Origin: Punctularia strigosozonata HHB-11173 SS5 | Lineage: Eukaryota > Basidiomycota > Agaricomycetes > Corticiales > Punctulariaceae | DNA: 48,427 nt | Direction of reading: 5' to 3' | NCBI RefSeq assembly: GCF_000264995.1 | Contig: NW_006767440.1 | Coordinates: 1 to 48,427 of the forward strand | Shown here: piece by piece, positions 11,298 through 20,944 of the stretch | Position numbering within the stretch: position 1 is the first letter of the stretch | Layout of the letters: every line of letters begins with the position of its first letter | The notes under the pieces: model-generated | What the model was told of the DNA's origin: nothing | Databases searched by the model: none | Seen by the model: only the letters and a program-made list of their open reading frames with translations | Program-made: the position numbers and the translations under genes

Positions 11298-14200
11298 TCA
11301 TCTCGAAGATTTCGTCGCGGAGGCGGTCCTTTTGCTAGATCGCCTCGTCATCGTGCGTTCCCGGACGGCCACGGTGGCAGCATGGGCAGCGACGCGTTTG
11401 GAGCGTCGTAGCGGCTTGTTGCTGTCCGCGGCGGGAGAGGCAGCGGCGGCGACGTCGACGTCGACGGGTTCCGTCGTGGACATCGTGCAAGGCTGCACCT
11501 CCCAATCAGGAATGCCACACAGCGTGTGGAACATCTCCTCCTCGGTGGGGCTAAGCGGGGTATCTGTGGCCAACGCGTCTTCGGCAGCGAGCGGTTTGAT
11601 GTCGAGTGAATCGAAGGGTGGGTGAACCGAAAGAATATGATCCTCAACGATGTCCCATCGCGGCACGTCTTCTTCCCACAGAGCGTCGCCAGGCCGCACC
11701 GTTCTGATGGACGACTGCGACGTGCGCTTCGTTTCCGTTGTCGAGCGGGGTTCTGGTGCGGAGCTGTCGTCCATTTGCGAGCCCGTGGATGCGAATGATG
11801 CCGAAGCTGTAAGCCGAATGAAGTCAATCAAAGGCATGACGTAAACAGAGTAAATGGATGCGAACCTTGTCGTGCACGAGCATCCGGCGAGGACGCAGGA
11901 CTCGGCCGGAAGAAGGGGGAAGAAGCGCTCTCTGTGAGAACCTCCGGGGAATCCAAGGAACGAACAGAGGACGACAGCGAGGGCATCGACGACAAACTTG
12001 GGGAGGGAGAAGGTACGTCAGATTTCGATTCCACGGGAGCAGTGGGTAACGGCGTGTTGACGCGACTAGGAGGAACGGCCGTGTCCGTCATCGAGAGCGT
12101 AGGACGCCGGCCACCTCTCCACTCGCGATCATCAAACTCGCGCTCCTCCACGGTATCGGGCCCGAGAAGCTGCACATCCGTCCACTGAAGTTCGCTGGGT
12201 TGATGGGAAGTCGAAGGTGGAATCCGGCGAGGTACGGTAGGTGATACGGGGGAGTGAAGGGTGAGCGCGGTAAAGTCGAGCGTTGGCGATGACGAGCGTC
12301 TGCTGCTATCGGCCCCAGCAGCGAACGAGACGTCGGCAAAGTACCCATCGACGTCAGCCTCGTCCTCCTCCTTAACATGGGCAGCGTCATCGTCGTCCAT
12401 GAGCCATGTCGGGGACTGCGTGCGGTACTGCTTCCAGTCCCACGTGTCGAAGTCCTCCGTCTTGACCGACGACAGTCCGCCAGCAGCAGCCTGCATGACG
12501 ATCTCGACAACCTTCGAACGTTCGTCCATGGTCGCCCACGCGCTTGGATCGCTCGGCTCCTGCTTGACCACAACATCGTCCAGATCCGCAGCGGAGGGAG
12601 GCGACTGAGGCGCAGGGCTATCCTCCCAATGCGTCTCGATATCGCTCTCTCCGAATTCCTCGTCCTCATCCGCGTCGAAGGCCCAGTCGGCATCCATATC
12701 CTCATCATCAGAGAAGGGCGGCTCCTCGGCAGACGAGTACCGCCGAGCCCCGGCCGAGTCCCAATCGTGGCCATCAGCGGGGACCTCGTCATCAGAGTCT
12801 GGAGGGGGCGAGGCGTCGCTATGGGTGACGGACGCAGATCTGCGGAAGGGCAGCACGACAGGAGCTTCCACCGAAGGAGGTAATGCGAAGGATAGGCACC
12901 GGCCGTCTGACGATACCGTGTAAGGCGGCATGGAAGTAGCTCGCACTGACGGATACGCGGGTGAAGGTCGTTGATCCATCGGAACATCTGGCACGGGATG
13001 GGACTCCACAACCGGAGACATGGAGACCGAGTCGTCTTCAGACACATCCGCAGAATCGTCAGAGTCATCCGAGTCGGAGTCCGAGTCGGACATCTTGGAC
13101 AAGTCGACGATTTCTCTTGATCGAGTAGCAGACGCGGTCGGCGACACGGAAGACGGCGACGGCGTCGAAGGCGACAAGCTCGCCCGGATGAGGCTCGGCT
13201 TGAGGCGCAGCGTCAGCTTCACCTTCGGCGGCGGTTTCTCCGCGTCCGAGCCCGAATCCGACGCCGCGCCCTTGTCCGCGCACGCTCTGGGTAGCCTCTT
13301 CCTCTTCAGCCCCCGGTTCGCCGCCCGCCTAGCACGGTCCCTCTCCCTCTTCTTCTCCCTGTCCGTCGTCGGCATATACCCCACCTTCCCGTTCTCGCCG
13401 TAGTCGCACAGCCTGATCCCGGCGCGGCTGAAGGGGCACGGCGCGCCGGCGGCCTTGCTGAGGTACCAAACCATGGTGCCCTTGCGAAAGTTGGTGAGCC
13501 GGTTGTCGCCGGTGGGCGGATTGCAGTGCGCGCCGCCCGAGCGCGAGTGGAGGGCGGGGAGGAGGTCGTCGTCCGAGGGTGTGCCCGACAGCACGTGGCG
13601 GAGGAGCAAGGGATGATCTTGCTCGACATCACATCGATGCATGTGCGCGCGGATNNNNNNNNNNNNNNNNNNNNNNNNNNNNNNNNNNNNNNNNNNNNNN
13701 NNNNNNNNNNNNNNNNNNNNNNNNNNNNNNNNNNNNNNNNNNNNNNNNNNNNNNNNNNNNNNNNNNNNNNNNNNNNNNNNNNNNNNNNNNNNNNNNNNNN
13801 NNNNNNNNNNNNNNNNNNNNNNNNNNNNNNNNNNNNNNNNNNNNNNNNNNNNNNNNNNNNNNNNNNNNNNNNNNNNNNNNNNNNNNNNNNNNNNNNNNNN
13901 NNNNNNNNNNNNNNNNNNNNNNNNNNNNNNNNNNNNNNNNNNNNNNNNNNNNNNNNNCGCTCTGGTAGCCTCTTCCTCTTCAGCCCCGGTCGCCGCCCGC
14001 CTAGCACGGTCCCTCTCCCTCTTCTTCTCCCTGTCCGTCGTCGGCATATACCCCACCTTCCCGTTCTCGCCGTAGTCGCACAGCCTGATCCCGGCGCGGC
14101 TGAAGGGGCACGGCGCGCCGGCGGCCTTGCTGAGGTACCAAACCATGGTGCCCTTGCGAAAGTTGGTGAGCCGGTTGTCGCCGGTGGGCGGATTGCAGTG

Positions 14201-14880
14201 CGCGCCGCCCGAGCGCGAGTGGAGGGCGGGGAGGAGGTCGTCGTCCGAGGGTGTGCCCGACAGCACGTGGCGGAGGAGCAAGGGATGATCTTGCTCGACA
14301 TCACATCGATGCATGTGCGCGCGGATGAAGGTAGTGATAGCCTGGGACGCGGCGGACACGCTGCATACAGGAAGGACGGGTAAGCTCCTAAGATAGGGTT
14401 AGGTGATATATGCACGCACTTCTGGCAATGCAGTCCGTTCTTGAGGGTCATTTCGGCGAGTTCTTTGATGGTAACGGCCTTATTGTTCTATAAGGTAGAG
14501 TATGGGTGATAGGCGCCCGAGATATAATTGACAGGACTGACCACCGCGAGCAGAGAACGGCCGATCGCTAAGAAGACCTTATTTGACGCGTCGTCGGGAT
14601 GCAATACGACATGCGGCGGGGGAAACGTGAGCGCATTCGAGTCGTTTGATGACGGCGATGAGACCGCGGGGACATTATTTGACTTTGAGATCATGAGTGG
14701 TTTTATGCGTCTGAGCGCCGGGGTGGTGGTGGTCGACGGCAGATCGGGCGATTGGCGTAGACGAGCGGATGGCCGCATTATAGAATTCTGACGCGTTCTA
14801 GTACCGTATTGATGATGTACAGCCTGCGACTGGCGGGACGCGTCCGCGAAGGTAGCGGAAGTGGAGGGTGCGGCGTCCAT
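11298..14880 (-). CDS. GDS1-type winged-helix transcription regulator, interrupted by assembly gap
   Basis: Exons: 14880-14542, 14487-14420, 14360-11866 (contains the N run), 11806-11298. The GDS1 winged-helix domain is spread over the first three exons: KVFLAIGRSLLAV, NNKAVTIKELAEMT, HCQNVSAASQAITTFIRAH, then DHPLLLRHVLSGTPSDDDL. After it comes a segment GDNRLTNFRKGTMVWYL and a basic KRERDRARRAA stretch. The remainder is a long acidic, Ser/Pro-rich region with clusters such as DSDSDSDDSDDS, typical of activation or chromatin-associated proteins, ending in a basic tail (RRSKRVAAH, RRSSKRTA). Yeast Gds1 is a nuclear factor linked to nitrogen/respiratory growth; a nuclear role here is inferred. 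Copy 13283-13654 joins the downstream frame properly; copy 13958-14326 has three single-base losses. The true exon probably has one copy only. Confidence 0.85.
13283..13654 (+). repeat. First copy of gap-flanking duplicate
   Basis: This 372-bp segment recurs at 13958-14326 (369 bp). The only differences I see are three one-base deletions in G or C runs or a TT pair near the start of the second copy. Both copies end or begin exactly at the N run, which is the mark of an unmerged contig overlap. Confidence 0.9.
13655..13957. other. Assembly gap (303 N)
   Basis: An uninterrupted N run inside exon 3 of the GDS1-like gene. The bases on both sides are copies of the same sequence, so the gap likely separates two overlapping contig ends rather than missing DNA. 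Confidence 0.98.
13958..14326 (+). repeat. Second copy of gap-flanking duplicate
   Basis: Mate of 13283-13654. Its gap-proximal end has three single-base losses (near 13965, 14004 and 14008) that would shift the GDS1 frame, as expected for low-quality sequence at a contig end. Confidence 0.9.
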
Positions 14881-17199
14881 TGGAGAAGTTTAGAGCGGCA
14901 GGCCTTGCATTAATAATGTAGCGATGTCGTCAGAGGTTAGTTCGGCCAGCGACGGTGATAGCGATTATTTCGTGGGGAGGGACAGTCGTCGTTCGTCGTC
15001 GTCGGGAGTGGCGGGAGGGACGGGGAGCGAGGGGTGTGTGGGCGCGAGGGAGACGGTTGGGGTGAAAGGAAAGACGAGGGAGTTCGCGAGAAGCGAGGCA
15101 TCTTTAGACACGCGATCGGCTTTTGAATTCGTGCCTCGGCGCATCGCACCCGTCCCCATATGGCAACTGTCACACTCCCCGTCACGACGCTTATCGGCTC
15201 ATTTTTCCCAGCCCGCAGACCCGTGAAATGCAGCGGTCGCGTCATGACCGTCGCGTCGTCGCGAACACGTAGCGCTCTGCTGGGGAGGCGAGTCAGCCGT
15301 CGAAAAAAAATTCAGGGCAAGTGAACCAAGCGAGGCGGTTGACGGGGACGTACCCAGGGAAGGCAATGTAGAGCAAGAAACGGTCAGGAGAGGACGATAC
15401 CGCTTCGCCGCCGACGCGAGAGGCTAGAAGCTGTCTCCTTCGCAACTCTCCGCGAACGGCAACCCCGTACGATCCGACGAGGTACACAAAGGCTTCACCT
15501 CAAGCAGGCCTCGCAGCAGGCATAATAGGCTCCGCGTGACAAGCACGCCCTATTATCATGACGCGCACGCGTCCGCCCCTGCGATAAGTAGCATTCCCGT
15601 CTGAGCGGCTCCAACATCCCGCCAGAGCAGCAACCGCGTGCGCAGCAGGGGTCCGTCCCATAATTGACGACGATCAGTCCAGATCAGGGCTCGAAAAATC
15701 TCGTGACGTGTGACAGCGGTAAGCGTGACGGTTCGTGACGGGTGTTCCACATAAATTTCGCGAACCTTCGGCGAGGTGACGCAAACGGGTGATGGCATCC
15801 ACGTCGAAGCGGTCGAAGGCGGAAGGGCCCTCAACCTATCCATCACGTGAGCGGGAGCAACGGGCGGAAAGCGCCGCGGCGGAGGCCGACTCCCCCAGAT
15901 GCCGTGAAACCGCACAGCGTCGCTACAGCAAAGCCAGATCCGAATTCGCTGTGGTGTGGTATATCCTGGTCGTGGAGAGGACGAGTCGGTAGGGTCAACG
16001 GGGCTGGCATGCCACAGCGTCGGGTCCCCCGATTTAGACTGCAAATAGCGCCGTCCGTATATCCGTCGCGCAGCTCTCTCAGCATCACAAGGCCTTCGAC
16101 TGCGCTGGACGTTTCACCGGGCTGAGCAACCGAGCCCGGTGAGAATCGAGTGGACGCGGTACGACAGTGCGTGAGCTTCTGCATTCAGCCATGGGGCGGT
16201 CGTTTTGCCGTCCGTTCAGCCTTCTTGGGTAACGATAGGGGCAGCCTTCGCCGTACCCGCGCCAGATCTATCTTTGTAAACAAGGTTCAAAAGCGTAGAT
16301 TGGGTGGGGCCCAGAGAGAACCATTGAGTCAATGAAAATGCGATTGAGGAAGAACCGCGCACCTAGGCCTTCGCAGTCAGCTACGTGATCGGATCGCGTT
16401 CCGTCGACTCGAAGGCGAAATCCGCTGAGCGTTACATATGTATCTGAAGGTGTTGGCGGAGCAGACGGCGCTGTGGGCGCTCCAGATCGAGGCTAAGACC
16501 AAATAGGACTTCCCGAGCCCGCCGCGAAGAGGGCGTGGCCTGTCCGTGCAGGATGGTCGGCGGCTCGAACTGCATCCTCGAACTTCTGCATACGACCGCG
16601 CGGGGGAGGTTCCGGAAGGGCTGATCAACAACATGTCGGACTAGTACGGGTTCGCAACAATTAGATCGATGTGCGAGGTAATCCAGCGCACGCGGAGCAG
16701 TACATACATATGGACGTCGTCCCCTGAGGCTAGACTGGACAGGGTCGCGTTTGCTTAATCCGCCGTGCGCTACCAACATGGACTGTTGAACGTGTTGCTG
16801 CGTCCCGGGTCGTGTGCTCGCCGGTCCGCTGCGATGACGAGATTCGGTCGTGCATAATTCTTCAATTTTCGTAGCCCGCGTTCGAGCAAAAGCAATCGCG
16901 CCATGACAGTATCTGAGGAGTACGAGGCGAGCTAGGTTGGACGGTGGTGCAGAACCAGAGCAAGTCGATCTCGGACTCCCCAAGTCGCCAGCGCCGGCGA
17001 TGTCCGAACCGCTACAAGCGCCATCGCATTCGCGTTCTCGTTGTGCTCCTCTCATCGTCCACACCATTGCGCAGGTATCCAGGGGCGTCCTCACTTCCAC
17101 AATCGCGGACGCAGGTCCTCGTTTCAGTTATGCTTTCTGACGCAGGCCGAGGGCAGAGCGCCTCTAACAGGCTCTTCAACGCCTCCATCATGTCCCGCT
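14881..17199. other. Long intergenic region, no supported gene
   Basis: About 2.3 kb between the divergent starts of the GDS1-like gene (-) and the first DUF3292 gene (+). No ORF shows domain-like composition. The last part (from about 16940) is promoter-side DNA that is duplicated upstream of the second DUF3292 gene. A 100-codon plus ORF at 14924-15226 is most likely promoter or 5' UTR. Confidence 0.6.
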
Positions 17200-17207
17200 T
17201 GACGTCA
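17200..17207 (+). promoter_or_regulatory. CRE/ATF-type site, DUF3292 copy A
   Basis: Palindrome TGACGTCA in the context CGCTTGACGTCAC, 118 bp upstream of the ATG. The same site and context is kept upstream of the paralogue. bZIP proteins of the ATF/CREB group bind this sequence. Confidence 0.6.
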
Positions 17208-17324
17208 CACTGTCGCCCCCGCCTTTTCGAGTGTGCCAGATATTATTGCCTGCAATCGAGACTCCAACTGTTCCCCTTCAACTACGAATAACGAGTCTAG
17301 GATCCAGGCGTACGTACCACCACC

Positions 17325-19683
17325 ATGTCTCATTCAACGGGCCCCCAATTGCAGGCCAAACCCGAACCGTTTCTCGAACACCTACACAATCCCTGTGCGC
17401 CCTCCGGAGACCCTACCGTTCCCACTCCGTCCGAAGGTATAAGCTCCCATCTACCCTCCGTGGATGTGAACGGCGTACTGGACAGTGTTGTACCCGAGGC
17501 GTCGGCAGCGAAGGAGGAGACCGTCATCGACACCACCAAACCGCCCGAGCACATGGAAATCGACCGGGGGCTGCGCGATGAGGCAAGGGGCGGACTGCCG
17601 AAGGAGGTGGAGGATATTGGGTGGAACGATCACCCAGACTCGATGCCGTCTCCGATCGCGAAGGGACTGTCCAACGATGATCTCTGGATGCTCTTGCGGA
17701 GGTTCAACAAGGCAAGTTGCACTCGACGCTGGTCCTAATCGACGGCGTTGCTTACCTCAATGGACCCAAGCAACGGCTTTATCACGTCAGGGCAGTGGAG
17801 AAGCCCCTCCCTAGCGATCTGGACCTCAACTACGCAGAAGACGAAGAATTCTCCCCCGAGAAATTGCGCGCGACGTTCGAGCGCTTCTATATGATAGTCG
17901 TGAGTCCCTTACTCTGCACGATTTATTACCCGCAAACGAACGTCGTTCTCCAGATCGTAGGCTTCGCCGCAATCGCCAAGCACGTTGCCCGGCTGCGATC
18001 TTGGAACGAGCGCAACCGCACTATCGCTTGGCTCGTGGGGTACTATGTCGCCTGGTCCCTCAACCTCCTCATGCCCGTCACATTCACCCTCATACTTGTC
18101 CTCGTCGCCTTCCCTCCCTCCCGGTCCTTCTTGTTCCCGCCGGCTCCGTTAGCCTCGATTTCCGCCGCGCACGGCGGGCTCCAAAAACCCCCGGCCGGCC
18201 AGCTTCATTCGAAAGACACGCTCACGGGCGCGCCGGAGGCGTACAAGGGCGAGGCGCTCGAGAACGAGGCGTCGGACTTTGTGTCGGGCTTTGCCAGTCT
18301 CGCCGTAGGGACGGCTGTGGGTAAGGGTCCGGAGGAAGAGAAGCAGGCGGAGCAGGAGGGCGATACGAGCGTCGTGCCGGACCCCACCAGCGTCGCGATG
18401 GATGCGGGCCATGCGAAAGAAGTGGCAAGCGGGAAGAAGGCGAAGGGGAACAATAACGCGACGAAGGAGCCCGTTCAGGATGCGCTGTGGGCACAGGCGC
18501 GACCGGTGATGAGGGCGCTGGACGACGCGTGCGACGTTTGGGAAACGTTCGGCAAGTGAGTTCCTTGCCATCGCGATTCATTCCTGCAAACGCAGTCACT
18601 GATAAGCTTATGGGAAGTGCGTTGTCTCCGACACCGCCCTTTTCGTCGGTGATCCGATTTAAGCTCGGTATGATCATCGCTCCTCTGCTGCTCGCCTCGC
18701 TCTACATGAATGAGGTCATCCTGTACAACGGCTCGACCTTCGTCTTGGGAATCGTCATCTTCGGCCAGCCGCTCCTCATGCGCGGTGCGCTCTGGCTTAC
18801 CGAGAAGGTACCAAACTGGCAATGGTATCTCCAACCCAAGAAGTACGTGCGATTGCTCCATCTTCTCTGTCCCCTGTAGCATCACAGTATTAAACACGCC
18901 TTTAGTACGCTGTTGAAGGGGATCCCCACGAATGCGCAGCTGGCCCTTACGCTCCTCCGCATCGGCGAAGCGAACAAGACGCCGCTGCCGCCCCCGCCGA
19001 AGCAGGACCCAGATCAGGGCCTGCCGTCCCGCCCGCCGAGCCCGGTCGACGCGGACGACATCCCGCTCGACGTCTCCCACCGGGACGTCGACGCAACGCA
19101 GTACGACGAGGAGACGCTCGCGAGACGCCACGACGACGACGACAAGGACAAGAAGGAGCCGGGAAAGAAGCGGCATAGGATCGCCAAGTTCTTCAAGGGC
19201 ACGGCGAAGGCGGGCGTGAGCGCCGTGATCGGCACGGACGCGATCAAGGCCAAGGTCGGCGGCCAGAGCGCGAAGCGACGCCTGGGCGTGCTACCTAAAA
19301 CAGGCGAGCGCTCCGAAGATGGCCCGACGATCTTCGGCGCGCGGTACAACGGCAAGAAGGGGTTCGCGGTGATCTCGACGCGCGCGTCGACGCCGTGTAT
19401 CTCGTTTACGCCGCACGACCCTGTGGAGCGTGAGGAGAAGGGGAAGGAGGTGAACCCTGTCTGGACGGTGGGATTGGACGATATCAGCGAGCTGAGGAAG
19501 ATCGGGGGGCTCGGATTCAAGGGACGGTTGGTCGTTGGTCACGCTCTGGGAATGCAGATTGTGGATGGGCTGGAGATCGTGGACGGGGCCGGGAGGAGGT
19601 TTGTAATGACGGCCATCGACAAGAGGGACGAGTTGTTCAATCGGTTGATTGCGATCGGAAAGCAGCGGTGGGAGGCGCTTTAA
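17325..19683 (+). CDS. DUF3292 family membrane protein, copy A
   Basis: Exons 17325-17711, 17771-17899, 17954-18555, 18618-18842, 18906-19683; 706 residues. The protein matches the fungal DUF3292 layout: acidic N-terminus, SNDDLWMLLRRFNK (about 115-129), the core LDLNYAEDEEFSPEKLRA, hydrophobic segments (TIAWLVGYYVAWSLNLLMP and the following stretch; IIAPLLLASLYMNEV; FVLGIVIFGQPLLMRG), then WLTEKVPNWQWYLQP. The C-terminal domain contains KFFKGTAKAGVSAVIGTDA and DGPTIFGARYNGKKGFAVI and ends in QRWEAL. The C-terminal part resembles a PH/GRAM-like fold for membrane lipid contact, but that is a guess. Molecular function is unknown. Intron 1 has a GC donor (AAG|GCAAGT). A paralogue with identical intron positions follows at 20945. 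Confidence 0.88.
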
Positions 19684-19907
19684 ATGTCCAGAAGGCCAGT
19701 ACGAGTGCTTGCACCTCTTGCGACGTAATTGAGTAAACCAGTTTCATCCGTGGTATCTACGCAGTCAATTGTGAAATATACATAAACGTTCTGTAATCGT
19801 GTAGACCCAGTCAGGTAGGCCATGGTGATGTGCAGGGACGAAGCAAACTAAGTCGAACGTCGGTGCAGAACCAAAGCCAAGTGGGAGTCGCCGCCACCGC
19901 CGGCGAT
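19684..19907. other. 3' flank of copy A and start of copy B promoter
   Basis: 19684-19805 is the 3' UTR side of copy A and is matched after copy B (23387-23515: shared CAGTACGAGTGCTTGC and GCAGTCAATTGT). From 19860 (GGTGCAGAACCAAAGCCAAG) the sequence matches the promoter side of copy A at 16944, so the second repeat unit starts here. Confidence 0.6.
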
Positions 19908-20658
19908 GTCCGAACTAGCGTACCGTCAATAATTCCCGCTGACTTAATCACATTTGTAAGTAACTAGTGGCGCGCCAGGGGGTTTATTTACAAGCGTAAA
20001 TACTGTAATCAATGTAATAAACTCCGCGCGCTGTTTTCGAGGCGGAACACGTCAGATTGTGTCGTGTACATGAGTCTACCAGTCCCAGTTCTCGTCGCAA
20101 ACATCATCTGGGCCCCGTTTTGTGTCCACGGCATGAGACACATTGACCGGGCTCAATGAAAGCACATCCCGGATGAGTGCCGACGATAGATCGATGTCGT
20201 CGTCGGTTTCCAGTGCGAAAAGTTCGACATCTAGCGCGAAATTCACAAAAACAGCATATTTTGACTGTTCGGATCCTCCACTAGTGGAAGCGAAGCAGGT
20301 AGATTGCGGAGCAAATGCTCCAGCTCTCGAAGTATTTTGAGAAAGTCCGTGACTTTTTCGGGATCCAGTTGAATGCGCTCGTAATCTCTAGTGGGAGTAG
20401 AAGCCATATCAAGAGTGGGTGCCACGATGTCGACGTGTCAAGAGGTTGTATTCGTGGGAATACAACATTACCGCTCATCACATTTACATCAACGGCCATA
20501 CACAAGCTTCAAGGGTACGCGAGTGGCGATGAATTATTTACTTTTATAACATGAAGATTGACCTATGGCATGCCTCGCATGTAAGTTACATGTAAATAAC
20601 CAAGTAACTAAACACGAGTTAATAACATCTGACTTTTTGACGGTACACTAGTCCGAAC
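19908..20658. mobile_element. Non-autonomous hAT-like element with 8-bp target duplication
   Basis: Element body 19916-20650 (735 bp). It begins TAGCGTACCGTCAA and ends with TTGACGGTACACTA, whose reverse complement is TAGTGTACCGTCAA: 14-bp inverted termini with one mismatch, matching the TAGNG start of hAT elements. It is flanked by the 8-bp direct repeat GTCCGAAC at 19908-19915 and 20651-20658. The corresponding empty site, with one GTCCGAAC, is present in the copy A promoter at 17002-17009. No transposase is encoded; a small acidic minus-strand ORF lies inside. Confidence 0.82.
20076..20425 (-). pseudogene. Acidic ORF pieces inside the hAT-like element
   Basis: Two overlapping minus-strand frames look protein-like: an upstream piece starting MAPTLDMASTPTRDYERI with a leucine-rich helix (VTDFLKILRELEHLLRNL), and a downstream piece rich in Asp and Glu (ALETDDDIDLSSALI) ending DENWDW and a stop at 20076. 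They are in different frames with no usable intron between them, so they are probably a captured or decayed gene fragment. I do not recognise the family. Confidence 0.3.
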
Positions 20659-20832
20659 GACTGCCTCGCCGCGCTCTGACTCTGACTCACGTCGCGCAAG
20701 CATCCATGGCCATATCCACCTCCACAATCACGGACAGCGGCGCTCATCTCCGACATATGGAAGCATCAGCGGAAGGACGCAGCCGGCGGAGCGCCTCTGA
20801 CAGGCTCTCCAAACCACGCATCATGTCTCGCT

Positions 20833-20840
20833 TGACGTCA
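20833..20840 (+). promoter_or_regulatory. CRE/ATF-type site, DUF3292 copy B
   Basis: TGACGTCA, 112 bp before the ATG, in the conserved block CGCTTGACGTCAC shared with copy A. The hAT-like insertion lies further upstream, so this proximal element is intact. Confidence 0.6.
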
Positions 20841-20944
20841 CCTTGGCGCCTCCGCCTTTTCAACTGACCCGTCGACGCACTCGATTATACCTTTTTCTCT
20901 CTGCCCGACGCGCCCTCGTATAGAAGTGTACGCATACGATCACC

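Noticed and set aside
13306-14383. Apparent tandem duplication of a protein segment in the GDS1-like gene
   Set aside because: The copies border an N run and differ only by three one-base losses, so it is best explained by unmerged contig ends, not biology.
14924-15226. 100-codon plus ORF divergent from the GDS1-like gene
   Set aside because: Ser/Gly/Arg-rich with no domain, in the expected promoter and 5' UTR; coding cannot be supported.
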